A DNA stretch of 64,000 nucleotides, taken from positions 3,596,001 to 3,660,000 of the forward strand of contig NZ_JAWQJT010000001.1 of assembly GCF_033441515.1 (NCBI RefSeq), read 5' to 3'. Under the pieces are notes generated by a model. The model saw only the letters and a list, made by a program, of their open reading frames with translations, ran no database searches and was not told the origin of the DNA. Positions within the stretch are counted from its first letter, which is position 1. The number at the start of each line of letters is the position of its first letter. The position numbers and the translations under genes are program-made. This document shows positions 7,946-17,170 of this stretch, piece after piece. This stretch comes from Amycolatopsis solani (GTDB lineage Bacteria > Actinomycetota > Actinomycetes > Mycobacteriales > Pseudonocardiaceae).

Positions 7946-8703
7946 AACGACTCCGGTTGGTCCGCCCGGTCACGGGCACTCGAGTAGAGGAAGCTGTCGG
8001 GGAAGTTCGTGGCGGCGAGCACCCGCCCGACGAAGATGGTGGCCGCGCGGGTCATCCCGGCTTCGCGGACGAGGGCCGGGAGCTCGCCGAGCACCCCGCG
8101 CACGACGGTTTCCCCGGGCTGGCTCGCGAGCGCGACGACGGCGACGGGACAGTCGGCGCCGTAGTGTGGCGTCAATTCGCCGGTCACCCGCTCGACGTGG
8201 TTGATCGCGAGGTGCAGCGCGAGCGTCGCCCCGGTGGCGGCGAACGCGGCGAGGTTCTCGCCCGGCGGCATCTTCGTGGAGCGCGCCTGGACACGCGTGA
8301 TGACCAGGCTCTGCCCGATTTCGGGCACGGTCAGCTCGCGCTTGAGCGCGGCGGCCGACGCGGCGAAGGCAGGCACACCGGGCACGACCTCGTACGGGAC
8401 ACCGGCGGCGTCGAGCCGGCGCATCTGCTCGGCGACGGCGCTGTAGAGCGACGGATCCCCGGACGTCAGCCGCGCGACCTCGTGGCCGTCTCGGTGGGCT
8501 TCGACGAGCTTCGCGACGATCTGTTCGAGGCTCAGGTTCGCGGTGTCGACGAGCTCGGCGTGCGGCGGGCAATACCGCAGGAGGTCGGGCGGGGTCATGC
8601 TGCCGGGGTAGAGGCAGACGGTGCAGCGGGCGAGCAGGTCCCGCCCCCGCACGGTGATGAGGTCGGCGGCCCCCGGCCCGGCTCCGACGAAGTGCACGGT
8701 CAT
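7942..8703 (-). CDS. cobM: Precorrin-4 C11-methyltransferase
   Basis: A 253-residue SAM-dependent methyltransferase that methylates C11 of precorrin-4. MTVHFVGAGPGAADLITVRG is the family start, with the GAGPG SAM loop; CLYPGSMTPPDLL, TSGDPSLYSAVAEQ and VPGVPAFAASAAAL follow as expected. The ATG at 8701-8703 overlaps the cobL stop by ATGA, preferred over an earlier in-frame ATG at 8742 that would intrude into cobL. The length matches CobM/CbiF. Confidence 0.95.
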   Translation of the reverse strand: MTVHFVGAGPGAADLITVRGRDLLARCTVCLYPGSMTPPDLLRYCPPHAELVDTANLSLEQIVAKLVEAHRDGHEVARLTSGDPSLYSAVAEQMRRLDAAGVPYEVVPGVPAFAASAAALKRELTVPEIGQSLVITRVQARSTKMPPGENLAAFAATGATLALHLAINHVERVTGELTPHYGADCPVAVVALASQPGETVVRGVLGELPALVREAGMTRAATIFVGRVLAATNFPDSFLYSSARDRADQPESL

Positions 8704-9851
8704 CGGCTGCTCCACTGCGTGACGACCCGGGACGGCGTCCACCCCGTGAAGCCGCCCAGGGGCGCGGCGCGCTCGACTCCGATCCGCACCAGCTCACCTC
8801 CGTGTTCCGCGTAGGCCCGAGCCAACACCTGTTCCGCCTCCACCGTCACCCCGTGCGCCACCACCCGTGCTCCCGTGGCCACGCACGCCTCCAGCACCCC
8901 GGCCACGGTCACGCCGCCGCCGATGAACACCGCGTCCGGTGCGGGCAGCGTGCCCAGCACCGCCGGTGCTTCTCCCGTCACCACCTCCAGCTCCGGTACA
9001 CCCAGGTCGACCGCGTTGCGGCCGATCCGCTCCGCTCGTTCCGCGTCCCGCTCGATCGCGACCGCCCGGTTCAGCCCGTGCAGCCGCGACCACTCGATGC
9101 CGACGCTGCCCGCGCCCGCGCCGACGTCCCACAGCAGCTCGCCGGGGCTCGGCGCGAGCCTCGACAGGGCCGAAACCCGCAGGTCGCGCTTCGTCAGCTG
9201 GCCGTCGTGGGCGTACACGTCGTCCGGGATGCCGATCAACGGCAGCGCCGGACCCGCGCACTCGAGCGCGAACACCGTCAGCGGACCGGGGTCGCCGGAC
9301 CAGCCGTCGGAGATGCGCTCCTCCGGGCCGCCCAGGTTCTCCAGCGCGAACAGCTCGCTCTCGGCGTACCCCCGCACGGTGAGCAGGGAGCGCAGAGCCG
9401 GCGCGTCGGCACCCAGCACGAGCACCCGCCGCCGCGGGGCCAGCACCCGGGCGACGCGCGCCGACGAGCGGCCGACGATCGTCACCACCTCGGTCTCCTC
9501 GGCGGACCAGCCCAGCCGGGCCCGGGCCAGTGTCACCGACGAGAGCGCGGGGAACGCGTCTACCTCGTATCCATGTGCCACGAGCGTAGTGCCGACCCCC
9601 GACAAAAACGGATCGCCGCTGGCCAGGACGCAAATCCGCTGCCCTTCGTGCTCGGCGATGAAGGCATCGAGCGCGGGCAGCAGCGGCGACGGCCACGGCT
9701 CGCCTTCGACCTCCGGTGGTAGGTACGCGAGCTGCCGCGGCGCGCCCAGCACGACATCGGCGCCGAGGACGACGGCTCGGGCGGCCTCGGACAAGCCGGA
9801 CCACCCGTCAGCCCCGATCCCCACCACCGTGAGGCGTGATTTTTCGCGCAC
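8700..9851 (-). CDS. cobL: Precorrin-6Y C5,15-methyltransferase (decarboxylating)
   Basis: A 383-residue fusion of a CbiE-like methyltransferase (about 1-200, start LTVVGIGADGWSGLSEAARA, motif ASGDPFLSGVGTTL) and a CbiT-like Rossmann methyltransferase (about 215-383, SAM motif LLWDVGAGAGSVGIEW). It methylates C5 and C15 and removes the C12 acetate carboxyl. GTG start at 9849-9851. It heads the minus-strand operon and diverges from the chelatase gene across about 68 bp, which must hold both promoters. Confidence 0.94.
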   Translation of the reverse strand: MREKSRLTVVGIGADGWSGLSEAARAVVLGADVVLGAPRQLAYLPPEVEGEPWPSPLLPALDAFIAEHEGQRICVLASGDPFLSGVGTTLVAHGYEVDAFPALSSVTLARARLGWSAEETEVVTIVGRSSARVARVLAPRRRVLVLGADAPALRSLLTVRGYAESELFALENLGGPEERISDGWSGDPGPLTVFALECAGPALPLIGIPDDVYAHDGQLTKRDLRVSALSRLAPSPGELLWDVGAGAGSVGIEWSRLHGLNRAVAIERDAERAERIGRNAVDLGVPELEVVTGEAPAVLGTLPAPDAVFIGGGVTVAGVLEACVATGARVVAHGVTVEAEQVLARAYAEHGGELVRIGVERAAPLGGFTGWTPSRVVTQWSSR

Positions 9852-9919
9852 GATTTCCCACCCTAAGCGAGGCGGCCGCTGTGCGATGATCGGCCGGTCG
9901 CCGACCTGGAGGAGTGCTG

Positions 9920-11878
9920 TTGAAGCCCTACCCGTTCACCGCCGTCGTCGGGTTGCCGGACCTGCGTCTCGCCCTGGTCCTGTCCTCGATTTCGCCCGCC
10001 GTCGGCGGGGTGCTGGTGCGCGGTGAAAAGGGCACGGCGAAGTCGACCATGGTCCGCGCGCTCGCGGGGCTGCTGCCCGGGGTCGACGTCGTCGACGGCT
10101 GCCGGTTCTCCTGCGATCCCGCCGCGCCCGACCCGCTCTGCCCGGACGGCCCGCACGACGGCGCGAGCGGCCACCGGCGGCCCGCCAAGCTGGTCGAACT
10201 GCCGGTCGGCGCGGCCGAAGACCGCGTGATCGGGTCGCTGCACCTCGAACGCGCGCTCGCCGAGGGCGTCACGGACTTCCAGCCGGGCCTGCTGGCCGCC
10301 GCGCACCGCGGGCTGCTTTACGTCGACGAGGTCAACCTGCTGCACGACCACCTCGTCGACACCCTGCTCGACGCCGCCGCGATGGGCCGCGCGACCGTCG
10401 AACGCGAGGGCGTCTCCGTCTCGCACGCGGCGCGGTTCGTGCTGATCGGCACCATGAACCCGGAGGAGGGCGAGCTGCGCCCGCAGCTGCTGGACCGGTT
10501 CGGGCTGACCGTCGAGGTCGCCTCCAGCCGCGATCCCGAGCAGCGCGTGGAAGTCGTCCGGCGCCGCCTCGCCTACGAAGCCGATCCCGACGGTTTCGCC
10601 GCGCGGTACGCCGAGGAAGACGCCCGGCTCGCCGAAGAGATCGAGTCGGCGCAAAAGCTTCTGCCGTCGGTGAAACTGCCCGACGACGCCCTCCGCCAGA
10701 TCGCCGAGATCTGCGCGTCCTTCGAGGTCGACGGCATGCGCGCGGACATCGTCACCGCCCGCACCGCGGTCGCGCACGCGGCCTGGGCCGGCTGCGACGA
10801 GGTCACCACCGAAGACGTCCGCGTCGCCGCGCGGCTCGCGCTGCCGCACCGGCGCCGGCGCAACCCGTTCGACGCGCCCGGCATCTCGGAAGAGCAGCTG
10901 GAGCAGGCGCTTCAGGACGCGCAGCCGCCCGAGCCGGGTCCCGAGGACGACGGCCCGGGCTCGGGTTCGACGCCGGAGGAGGCCCCGCAGGAAGTTCCGC
11001 CGGGCGACGCGCCGCAAGGTCAGCCACAACAGCAACAGCAGCAGAACGGCGGTCAGCAGAAGACGGTCGGCGCCGGGGAAACGTTCAAGGCCAAGGTCTT
11101 CCGCGTCAAGGGCACGGGCGAGGGCGAACGCGGCCGCCGGTCGCGCGCGCTCACCGACAGCGGCCGCACCATCGGCGTCCAGCCCCCGAGCGTCCGCGAC
11201 GGACGGCCCCACCTGGTCGCGACCGTCAAAGCGGCGGCACCGCACCAGAAAGCCCGCGGCCGCGACGGCGCCGCGCTGAAGCTGCGCCCCGAAGACCTGC
11301 GGTACGCGCTGCGGGAAGGCCGCGAAGGCAATCTCGTGCTGTTCTGCGTCGACGCGTCCGGCTCGATGGGCGCCAAGACCCGCATGCGCGAGGTCAAGAC
11401 GGCGGTGCTGTCGCTGCTGCTCGACGCCTACCAGCGCCGCGACAAGGTCGGGCTGGTCACCTTCCGTGGCAGCGAAGCCGAACTCGCGCTGCCGCCGACG
11501 ATCAGCGTCGACGCCGCCGCGTCCCGCCTCGAAGGCCTGCCCACCGGCGGCCGGACCCCGCTGGCGGAAGGGCTCCTGGAAGCCGCGCGGGTGCTGCGCG
11601 TCGAGGAGATCCGCGACCCGCGCCGCCGTCCGCTGCTCGTCGTCGTCACCGACGGCCGCGCCACCAGCGGCCCGGACGCCGTCGCGCGCGCCCAGGCCGC
11701 GGCCGGGCTCCTCGCCGGCGTGACGACCGTGGTGATGGACTGCGAGAGCGGCAAGATGCGGCTCGGCCTGGCCGCCGACCTCGCCGTCCACCTCGGCGCC
11801 GAGCACGTACCGCTGGCCGACGTCGCCGCCGAATCGCTGGCGAGCGCCGTCCGCGCCCGGACCGGAAGGGCCGCCTGA
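9920..11878 (+). CDS. Mg-chelatase-like ChlI-ChlD fusion (AAA+ and VWA domains)
   Basis: About 652 residues. An N-terminal AAA+ domain carries Walker A GEKGTAKST (near 36-44), Walker B GLLYVDEVNLL (near 135) and arginine-rich sensor segments. A Pro/Gln-rich linker (about 335-385, with a PQQQQQQ run) leads to a C-terminal von Willebrand A domain with the MIDAS motif DASGSMG. TTG at 9920 is chosen because GGAGGAG (9908-9914) is correctly spaced for it and MKPYPFTAVVG matches the family; a GTG at 9914 would overlap that site. The same gene precedes cobO and cobB in mycobacteria, so it probably powers metal insertion with CobN, which is not in the window. Confidence 0.88.
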   Translation: MKPYPFTAVVGLPDLRLALVLSSISPAVGGVLVRGEKGTAKSTMVRALAGLLPGVDVVDGCRFSCDPAAPDPLCPDGPHDGASGHRRPAKLVELPVGAAEDRVIGSLHLERALAEGVTDFQPGLLAAAHRGLLYVDEVNLLHDHLVDTLLDAAAMGRATVEREGVSVSHAARFVLIGTMNPEEGELRPQLLDRFGLTVEVASSRDPEQRVEVVRRRLAYEADPDGFAARYAEEDARLAEEIESAQKLLPSVKLPDDALRQIAEICASFEVDGMRADIVTARTAVAHAAWAGCDEVTTEDVRVAARLALPHRRRRNPFDAPGISEEQLEQALQDAQPPEPGPEDDGPGSGSTPEEAPQEVPPGDAPQGQPQQQQQQNGGQQKTVGAGETFKAKVFRVKGTGEGERGRRSRALTDSGRTIGVQPPSVRDGRPHLVATVKAAAPHQKARGRDGAALKLRPEDLRYALREGREGNLVLFCVDASGSMGAKTRMREVKTAVLSLLLDAYQRRDKVGLVTFRGSEAELALPPTISVDAAASRLEGLPTGGRTPLAEGLLEAARVLRVEEIRDPRRRPLLVVVTDGRATSGPDAVARAQAAAGLLAGVTTVVMDCESGKMRLGLAADLAVHLGAEHVPLADVAAESLASAVRARTGRAA

Positions 11879-12492
11879 TGCCGCAGGGCAAACCGGAAAC
11901 CGTCCCGAACGACGGCCTGACCACCCGCCAGCGCCGCAACCGGCCGCTGCTCGCGGTGCACACCGGCGAGATGAAGGGCAAGTCGACGGCCGCGTTCGGC
12001 ATGGCCCTGCGCGCCTGGAACCAGGGCTGGTCGATCGGCGTGTTCCAGTTCGTCAAGTCGGCGAAGTGGCGCGTGGGCGAGGAAGCCGCGTTCCGCGCGC
12101 TGGGCAAGCTGCACGACGACACCGGCGAAGGCGGGCCGGTCGAGTGGCACAAGATGGGCGAGGGCTGGAGCTGGGCGCGCAAGTCCGGCACCGACGAGGA
12201 CCACGCGACGAACGCACGCGAGGGCTGGGCGGAGATCAAGCGCCGCCTCGCCGCCGAGACGCACGACTTCTACGTCCTCGACGAGTTCTCCTACCTCCTC
12301 AAGTGGGGCTGGCTCGAGGTCGACGACGTCGTGTCCACCTTGGTCTCGCGGCCCGGGCACCAGCACGTCGTCATCACCGGCCGGTACGCGCCGCCGGAAC
12401 TCGTCGAAGCCGCCGACCTCGTCACCGAGATGACGAAGGTCAAGCACCCGATGGACGCCGGCCAGAAGGGCCAGCGGGGGATCGAGTGGTAG
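11878..12492 (+). CDS. cobO: Cob(I)yrinic acid a,c-diamide adenosyltransferase
   Basis: A 204-residue CobA/CobO-type enzyme that attaches the 5'-deoxyadenosyl group from ATP to cobalt. The P-loop is GEMKGKST (residues 30-37), followed by GMALRAWNQGWSIGVFQFVK; YVLDEFSYLLKWGW and VVITGRYAPPELVEAADLVT are family signatures. The ATG overlaps the chelatase stop by one base (TGATG), showing coupling. The stop TAG lies inside the cobB start region. Confidence 0.96.
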   Translation: MPQGKPETVPNDGLTTRQRRNRPLLAVHTGEMKGKSTAAFGMALRAWNQGWSIGVFQFVKSAKWRVGEEAAFRALGKLHDDTGEGGPVEWHKMGEGWSWARKSGTDEDHATNAREGWAEIKRRLAAETHDFYVLDEFSYLLKWGWLEVDDVVSTLVSRPGHQHVVITGRYAPPELVEAADLVTEMTKVKHPMDAGQKGQRGIEW

Positions 12493-13817
12493 CGCGCGTG
12501 GTGATCGCCGCGCCCGGTTCCGGGCACGGCAAGACCACCATCGCCGCCGGGCTGATGGCGGCGCTGCGCGCGGCCGGGCACCGCGTGTCCGGGCACAAGG
12601 TCGGGCCGGACTTCATCGACCCGAGCTACCACGCGCTCGCCACCGGACGGCCCGCCCGCAACCTCGACCCCTTCCTGCAGGGCGAGGACCGGCTGATCCC
12701 GTTGCTGCGCCACGGTTCCGCCGGTGCCGACCTCGCCGTGATCGAAGGCGTGATGGGCCTGTTCGACGGCGCGCTCGGCACCGAGGGCTACGCCTCGACC
12801 GCGCACGTCGCCCGGCTGCTCGACGCGCCGGTCGTGCTCGTCGTCGACGCTTCGGCCGCTTCGCGCAGTGTCGCCGCGACCGTGCTCGGCTTCGCCCACT
12901 ACGACAACCGCGTCCGGCTCGCCGGCGTCATCCTCAACAAGCTCGGCTCCCAGCGGCACCTCGACGAGATCGCTTCAGCTTTGGAAGCAACCGGTGTCCC
13001 GCTGCTGGGCGCGTTGTACCGCAACGAGGAGATCCACGCGCCGAGCCGGCACCTCGGGCTCGTGCCGGCGGCGGAACGGGCCGCGGAAGCGCAGCACGTG
13101 CTGCCCGCGCTGGCCGCGTGGGTCACCGAAGGCGTCGACCTGGAAGCGATCGTCCGGATCGCCTCCGCGGCGCCGCGGCTTTCGGCGCCGCCGTGGGAAC
13201 CGTCCGGTGTGGACGGTCCGCGCGTGACGGTCGCCGCCGCCGGCGGCCCCGCGTTCACCTTCCGCTACACCGAGAACGCCGAGCTGCTCGCCGCGTGCGG
13301 GGTCGACGTCGTCGACGTCGACCCGCTGCGCGACGAAGCCCTGCCCGAGCGGTGCGCCGGGCTGTACTTCGGCGGTGGCTTCCCGGAGGTGCACGCGACC
13401 GAGCTGTCGGCGAACACGGCGTTGCGCGCGCAGGTCGCTTCGGCGATCGAGCGCGGGATGCCGGTCAGCGCCGAATGCGCCGGGCTCCTTTACCTGTGTC
13501 AGTCCCTGGATGGCCTCCCGATGGTCGGTGCGGTGCCCGCGGACGCGAAGATGACCGCCCGCGGCAAGCTCGGCTACCGGCGCGCGGTGGCCGTCGAAGA
13601 CAACCTCCTGGCCGCGGCCGGGCAGCGCGTCACCGGGCACGAGTTCCACCGCACCGAGGTGACGCCGTCGCACGGCGCTAAGGCGGCCTGGGGCTGGGAC
13701 CGGCAGCTGGACGGGTTCGCCTCGCCGACGCTGCACGCTTCCTACCTGCACGTCCACTGGGCCGGCTACCCGGAGCTGGCCCACCGCTTCGCCGCGCGGG
13801 TCCGGGCCCATGCCTGA
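12486..13817 (+). CDS. cobB: Cobyrinate a,c-diamide synthase
   Basis: A 443-residue glutamine-dependent amidotransferase that amidates carboxylates a and c. N-terminal P-loop GSGHGKTT (11-18), HKVGPDFIDPSYH and EGVMGLFDG are in the ATP-binding half. The class I glutaminase half has the nucleophile Cys331 in VSAECAGLLYL and the FGGGFPE segment. GTG at 12486 is the only start that keeps the P-loop near the N-terminus; it overlaps cobO by seven bases. The stop overlaps the cobC ATG by eight bases. Confidence 0.95.
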   Translation: MVARVVIAAPGSGHGKTTIAAGLMAALRAAGHRVSGHKVGPDFIDPSYHALATGRPARNLDPFLQGEDRLIPLLRHGSAGADLAVIEGVMGLFDGALGTEGYASTAHVARLLDAPVVLVVDASAASRSVAATVLGFAHYDNRVRLAGVILNKLGSQRHLDEIASALEATGVPLLGALYRNEEIHAPSRHLGLVPAAERAAEAQHVLPALAAWVTEGVDLEAIVRIASAAPRLSAPPWEPSGVDGPRVTVAAAGGPAFTFRYTENAELLAACGVDVVDVDPLRDEALPERCAGLYFGGGFPEVHATELSANTALRAQVASAIERGMPVSAECAGLLYLCQSLDGLPMVGAVPADAKMTARGKLGYRRAVAVEDNLLAAAGQRVTGHEFHRTEVTPSHGAKAAWGWDRQLDGFASPTLHASYLHVHWAGYPELAHRFAARVRAHA

Positions 13818-14826
13818 CTACGACCTCCACCACCACGGCGACCGCGAGGTCGGGCCGGGGCTGGTGGACCTCGCGGTGAACGTCCGCCTGCCGCGGCCTC
13901 CGGCCTGGTTGCGCGACGAGCTGGTGTCCGCTTTGGACACCCTCGCCGCTTATCCCTCGTCTGCTGAAGCCACCGCGGCGGTGGCCGCGCGGCACGGGCG
14001 TGCGGGGGAAGAAGTCCTGGTCACCGCCGGTGCCGCGGAGGCGTTCACGCTGCTGGCGTCGGCGCTGAAGCCGCGCCGGGCGGTCGTCGTGCACCCGCAG
14101 TTCACCGAGCCCGAGGCCGCGCTGCGAACCGCCGGGCACTCGGTCGAGCGGGTCGTCCTGTCCGAGGCGGACGGGTTCGTGCTCGACCCGGCCCTGGTGC
14201 CGGCCGACGCCGACCTGGTGTTCGTGGGCAACCCCACCAACCCCACGTCGGTGCTGCACCCCGCTTCCGCGTTGCTGGCCCTGGCCCGGCCCGGCCGGCT
14301 GCTCGTGGTGGACGAGGCCTTCCTCGACGCGGTGCCCGGCGAAGGGGAAAGCCTGGCCGCCGGGCACCCGGGCGTCGCCGTGCTGCGCAGCCTGACGAAG
14401 ACGTGGGGCCTGGCCGGGCTGCGGGCGGGGTACGTGCTCGCCGAACCCGGCGTCGTCGAGCGGCTGCGGGCGGTCCAGGTGCCGTGGTCGGTGTCGACCC
14501 TGGCCGCGGTCGCGACGGTGGCGTGCTGCCGCCCATCCTCGCTGGAGGAAGCCGAGAAGCTGGCGGTAGCCGCGGAGGAGGACCGCGAATACCTCGTTTC
14601 GCGGCTGGCCGAGGCGGGGATCGAGGTGCTGGGCGACCCGCGCGGGCCGTTCGTGCTGGTGCGGGTGCCCGGCGGGACGGCGCTGCGCGAGCGGCTGCGG
14701 GCCGCCGGCTACGCGGTCCGGCGCGGGGACACGTTCCCCGGCCTCGGCCCGGACCACTTGCGGCTGGCCGTCCGCGATCGCGCGACGACGGACGCGTTCG
14801 TGAAGGCGCTGCGAAAAGTTCGCTAA
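13810..14826 (+). CDS. cobC: CobC-like PLP aminotransferase/threonine-phosphate decarboxylase
   Basis: A 338-residue fold-type I PLP enzyme. The Schiff-base lysine is in RSLTKTWGLAGLRAGY (near 200), and FVGNPTNPTS and VVDEAFLDAV contact PLP. The homolog in the mycobacterial cobalamin set (Rv2231c type) is taken to make or attach the aminopropanol arm by decarboxylating threonine phosphate. It overlaps cobB and is last in the chelatase-cobO-cobB-cobC run. The family resembles histidinol-phosphate aminotransferases, so the exact reaction rests on context. Confidence 0.85.
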   Translation: MPDYDLHHHGDREVGPGLVDLAVNVRLPRPPAWLRDELVSALDTLAAYPSSAEATAAVAARHGRAGEEVLVTAGAAEAFTLLASALKPRRAVVVHPQFTEPEAALRTAGHSVERVVLSEADGFVLDPALVPADADLVFVGNPTNPTSVLHPASALLALARPGRLLVVDEAFLDAVPGEGESLAAGHPGVAVLRSLTKTWGLAGLRAGYVLAEPGVVERLRAVQVPWSVSTLAAVATVACCRPSSLEEAEKLAVAAEEDREYLVSRLAEAGIEVLGDPRGPFVLVRVPGGTALRERLRAAGYAVRRGDTFPGLGPDHLRLAVRDRATTDAFVKALRKVR

Positions 14827-14907
14827 ACACCGACAGGGGGCTGTCGCCGCCACCGCCCACAGTGGGCGGAGCCGGGAAACACCCGGCGTGGCAGCGAAAG
14901 GAACAGC

Positions 14908-15264
14908 ATGCCCCGATTCAACGACGTCGCCTGGTTCGAGATCGGCGCCACCGACCCGGCGGCCGCCGAACAGTTCTACGGCGAGGTCTTCGGCTGGAAG
15001 GCCGTCCAGGACGAGTCGGCGAGCCCCGACCCGGCCTACCGGGTCATCGACACCGGCGGCTCGCGCGGCGGGCTCGCCACGGGCACCGAGGACTACGCGA
15101 TCTTCACCGTGCTCGTCGAGGACGTCGCGGCCGCGTGCGAGCGCGTCGAAGCCGCCGGGGGCAAGGTGCAGCGCGCACCCGTCGTCAACCCCGTCGGTGT
15201 CACCTTCGCGCACCTGCTGGATCCTGCGGGCAACCATTTTTCCGTGTTCACCCCGCCAAAGTGA
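14908..15264 (+). CDS. VOC-family (glyoxalase-like) protein
   Basis: A 118-residue single-unit vicinal oxygen chelate protein. MPRFNDVAWFEIGATDPAAA opens the first beta-alpha module, with QFYGEVFGWKA; HLLDPAGNHFSVF closes the second module with the usual acidic/His metal region. GAAAGG precedes the ATG. Substrate unknown; members include glyoxalases, dioxygenases and antibiotic-binding proteins. It ends in a 17-bp overlap with the convergent WYL regulator. Confidence 0.85.
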   Translation: MPRFNDVAWFEIGATDPAAAEQFYGEVFGWKAVQDESASPDPAYRVIDTGGSRGGLATGTEDYAIFTVLVEDVAAACERVEAAGGKVQRAPVVNPVGVTFAHLLDPAGNHFSVFTPPK

Positions 15265-15937
15265 GCTGTTCGACGACGCCGTAGGGGATGTCGAGGTCCT
15301 CGCGCCGCAGCGGGCGGGGCGGGGGCACCTCGGCGGTCACGGCGATCGAGGTGATGCGGTCGGTGCGGAAGGCCCGGACCTCTTCGCGCAGCCGGCACCA
15401 GGCCACCAGGTACCAGTGGTCGGGCTTGCCGACGTAGCCGAGCGGCTCGACGTCCCGCCGTGTCACGGCTCCTTCCTTGTCGGCGTAGCCGATGCGCAGG
15501 ACGCGGCCGGTGTCGAGCGCGGGCGGCATCGGCGGCGGGGCACCCTCGTCCCCCAAGAGGTGGACGCGGGCCGCGAGGTCCTGCGCCGCGGCGGCGTCGT
15601 CCTGCCGCATCGCCGCGACGAGCTTGCGCAGCGCCGAGCCGGCTTCGGCGCGGAAGGGCGTGCCGTCCAGCCGGCGCAGCGCGAGCGCCATCGCGACGGC
15701 TTCGCCCGGCGTCAGGTTGACCGGTGGCAGCGTGTGCGCCCGGTCCAGGCAGTACCCGCCGGTGCGCCCGGGCTCGGCGTAGATCGGCACGCCGGACTGT
15801 TGCAGCGCGCCGATGTCCCGCTCCACGGTGCGCGCGCTGACCTCGAACTTGCCCGCGAGCCAGCGCGCGCTCCGAGGCCGTGGTGAGACGGCGCGGAGCT
15901 CTTCGACGAGCGCGTACAAACGATCGGTGCGGTTCAC
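15248..15937 (-). CDS. HTH-WYL (YafY-type) transcriptional regulator
   Basis: A 229-residue regulator. GTG at 15935-15937 gives VNRTDRLYALVEELRAVSPR, the standard start of this family, followed by a winged helix (SARWLAGKFEVSARTVERDI) and a C-terminal WYL domain containing HWYLVAWCRLREEVRAFRTD, whose tryptophan-tyrosine-leucine gives the name. WYL domains sense ligands, often nucleic acid or nucleotides. It lies 32 bp downstream of cobS on the same strand and may be cotranscribed with it, though no cobalamin link is known for the family. Confidence 0.85.
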   Translation of the reverse strand: MNRTDRLYALVEELRAVSPRPRSARWLAGKFEVSARTVERDIGALQQSGVPIYAEPGRTGGYCLDRAHTLPPVNLTPGEAVAMALALRRLDGTPFRAEAGSALRKLVAAMRQDDAAAAQDLAARVHLLGDEGAPPPMPPALDTGRVLRIGYADKEGAVTRRDVEPLGYVGKPDHWYLVAWCRLREEVRAFRTDRITSIAVTAEVPPPRPLRREDLDIPYGVVEQLTLAG

Positions 15938-15969
15938 GCGGCCGACTGTAGGCGGGGGGTACGACAGTT

Positions 15970-16704
15970 TCAGGCGAGCGCGAGGAGCGCGGCCGCGACG
16001 GCGGCTTCGACGCCGGCGCCGAGGACGTCCCCGGTGATGCCGCCGAGCCGTTTCGTGCAGCGGGTGAGGAGAAGCGCGGCGACGGCGTAGGCGACGACGA
16101 CCGCGAGCGGCCCGCGCCACCACGGCAATCCGGGCAGCAGCACGGAAAGTCCGGCCGCGGCCAGGCCGACGGCGAGCGCGGCGGTGCGGGGGACCGAGCC
16201 CGCGACGGTGGCGCCGAGCCCTTCCGGCCGGGCGGACGGGACGCCGCGCGCGCAGGCCATCGAGAGCGTGCACCGGCCGATCAGGACGGCCGCGAACGCT
16301 TGGTAGGCGTCGTGCAGCGCGCCGACCTGGACCAGCAGGGTGAGGACGAGGGTCGCGACGCCGGTCGGGCCGGAGTCGCCGCGGCGCATGACGTCGAGGG
16401 CCTTGGCGCGGTCGTAGGAGGCACCGAGCCCGTCGGCGGTGTCGGCGAGCCCGTCGAGGTGCAGGCCGCGGCTCCCCAGCGCGACGGCACCGACGGCGAG
16501 CGCGGCGGTGGCGAGCGAGGGGAGGTGGAGCGCCTGCCCGCCGGCGACGACCAGCCCGGCGGCGAGCGCGAGGGGGACCGCGGCGAGGGGCGCGAGGAGC
16601 ATGGCGCCACCGGCCGTGCGGCGGTCGATGACGCGCGGCGCCAGGACCGGCACGGTGGTCAGGGTCCCGACGGCCAGCCGCACGGAGTCTCCCCAGCGGC
16701 TCAC
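15970..16704 (-). CDS. cobS: Adenosylcobinamide-GDP ribazoletransferase (cobalamin synthase)
   Basis: A 244-residue membrane enzyme joining adenosylcobinamide-GDP with alpha-ribazole to finish the nucleotide loop. The signature RGLHLDGLADTADGLG is present (near residue 80), followed by RRGDSGPTGV; at least five hydrophobic segments are visible. GTG at 16702-16704 (VSRWGDSVRLAVGTLTT) is preferred; a start at 16764 would add 20 residues encoded by the adjacent minisatellite. Upstream lies the 30-bp repeat array. Confidence 0.93.
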   Translation of the reverse strand: MSRWGDSVRLAVGTLTTVPVLAPRVIDRRTAGGAMLLAPLAAVPLALAAGLVVAGGQALHLPSLATAALAVGAVALGSRGLHLDGLADTADGLGASYDRAKALDVMRRGDSGPTGVATLVLTLLVQVGALHDAYQAFAAVLIGRCTLSMACARGVPSARPEGLGATVAGSVPRTAALAVGLAAAGLSVLLPGLPWWRGPLAVVVAYAVAALLLTRCTKRLGGITGDVLGAGVEAAVAAALLALA

Positions 16705-16710
16705 GGGCGC

Positions 16711-17100
16711 CCCAATGTGGCCTTCGGTGCGTCTGACGCAGCGAAGGCCGCCTTGGGTGCGCAAGACGCACCGAAGGCCACATTGGGTGCGTTGGACGCA
16801 CCGAAGGCCACATTGGGTGCGTTGGATGCAGCGAAGGCCACATTGGGTGCGTTGGATGCAGCGAAGGCCACATTGGGTGCGTTGGATGCAGCGAAGGCCA
16901 CATTGGGTGCGTTGGATGCAGCGAAGGCCACATTGGGTGCGTTGGATGCACCGAAGGCCACATTGGGTGCGTTGGATGCACCGAAGGCCACATTGGGTGC
17001 GTTGGATGCACCGAAGGCCACATTGGGTGCGTTGGATGCACCGAACGCCGCATTGGGTGCGTCGGACGCACCCAATGCCACATTGGGGCGCTTGGGCCGG
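16711..17100. repeat. 30-bp minisatellite array with inverted ends
   Basis: About twelve tandem 30-bp units from 16741 to about 17095. The core is ccgaaggccacattgggtgc followed by gttggatgca, with single-base variants (C/G at unit base 1, GAT/GAC near the end). The first partial unit (16711-16731) is in reverse orientation, and the last units carry a small dyad (cccaatgccacattggg). Units are contiguous without spacers. Several frames stay open through it, producing 10-residue repeats; I regard these as non-coding. It separates cobS from cobT; no promoter could be placed within it. Confidence 0.92.
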
Positions 17101-17170
17101 GTCGTCGGGGCCGTCGCCGTCTCGCCAGGGCGGAGCTCGCCGTGCGGTTGGGGCCGGCGGCCGCGCGGAG

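Noticed and set aside
15970..16764. CobS start at 16764
   Set aside because: The added 20 residues are encoded by the minisatellite and do not resemble CobS; GTG 16704 fits better.
16741..17095. CRISPR array
   Set aside because: The 30-bp units are contiguous with no spacers, and no cas gene is present.
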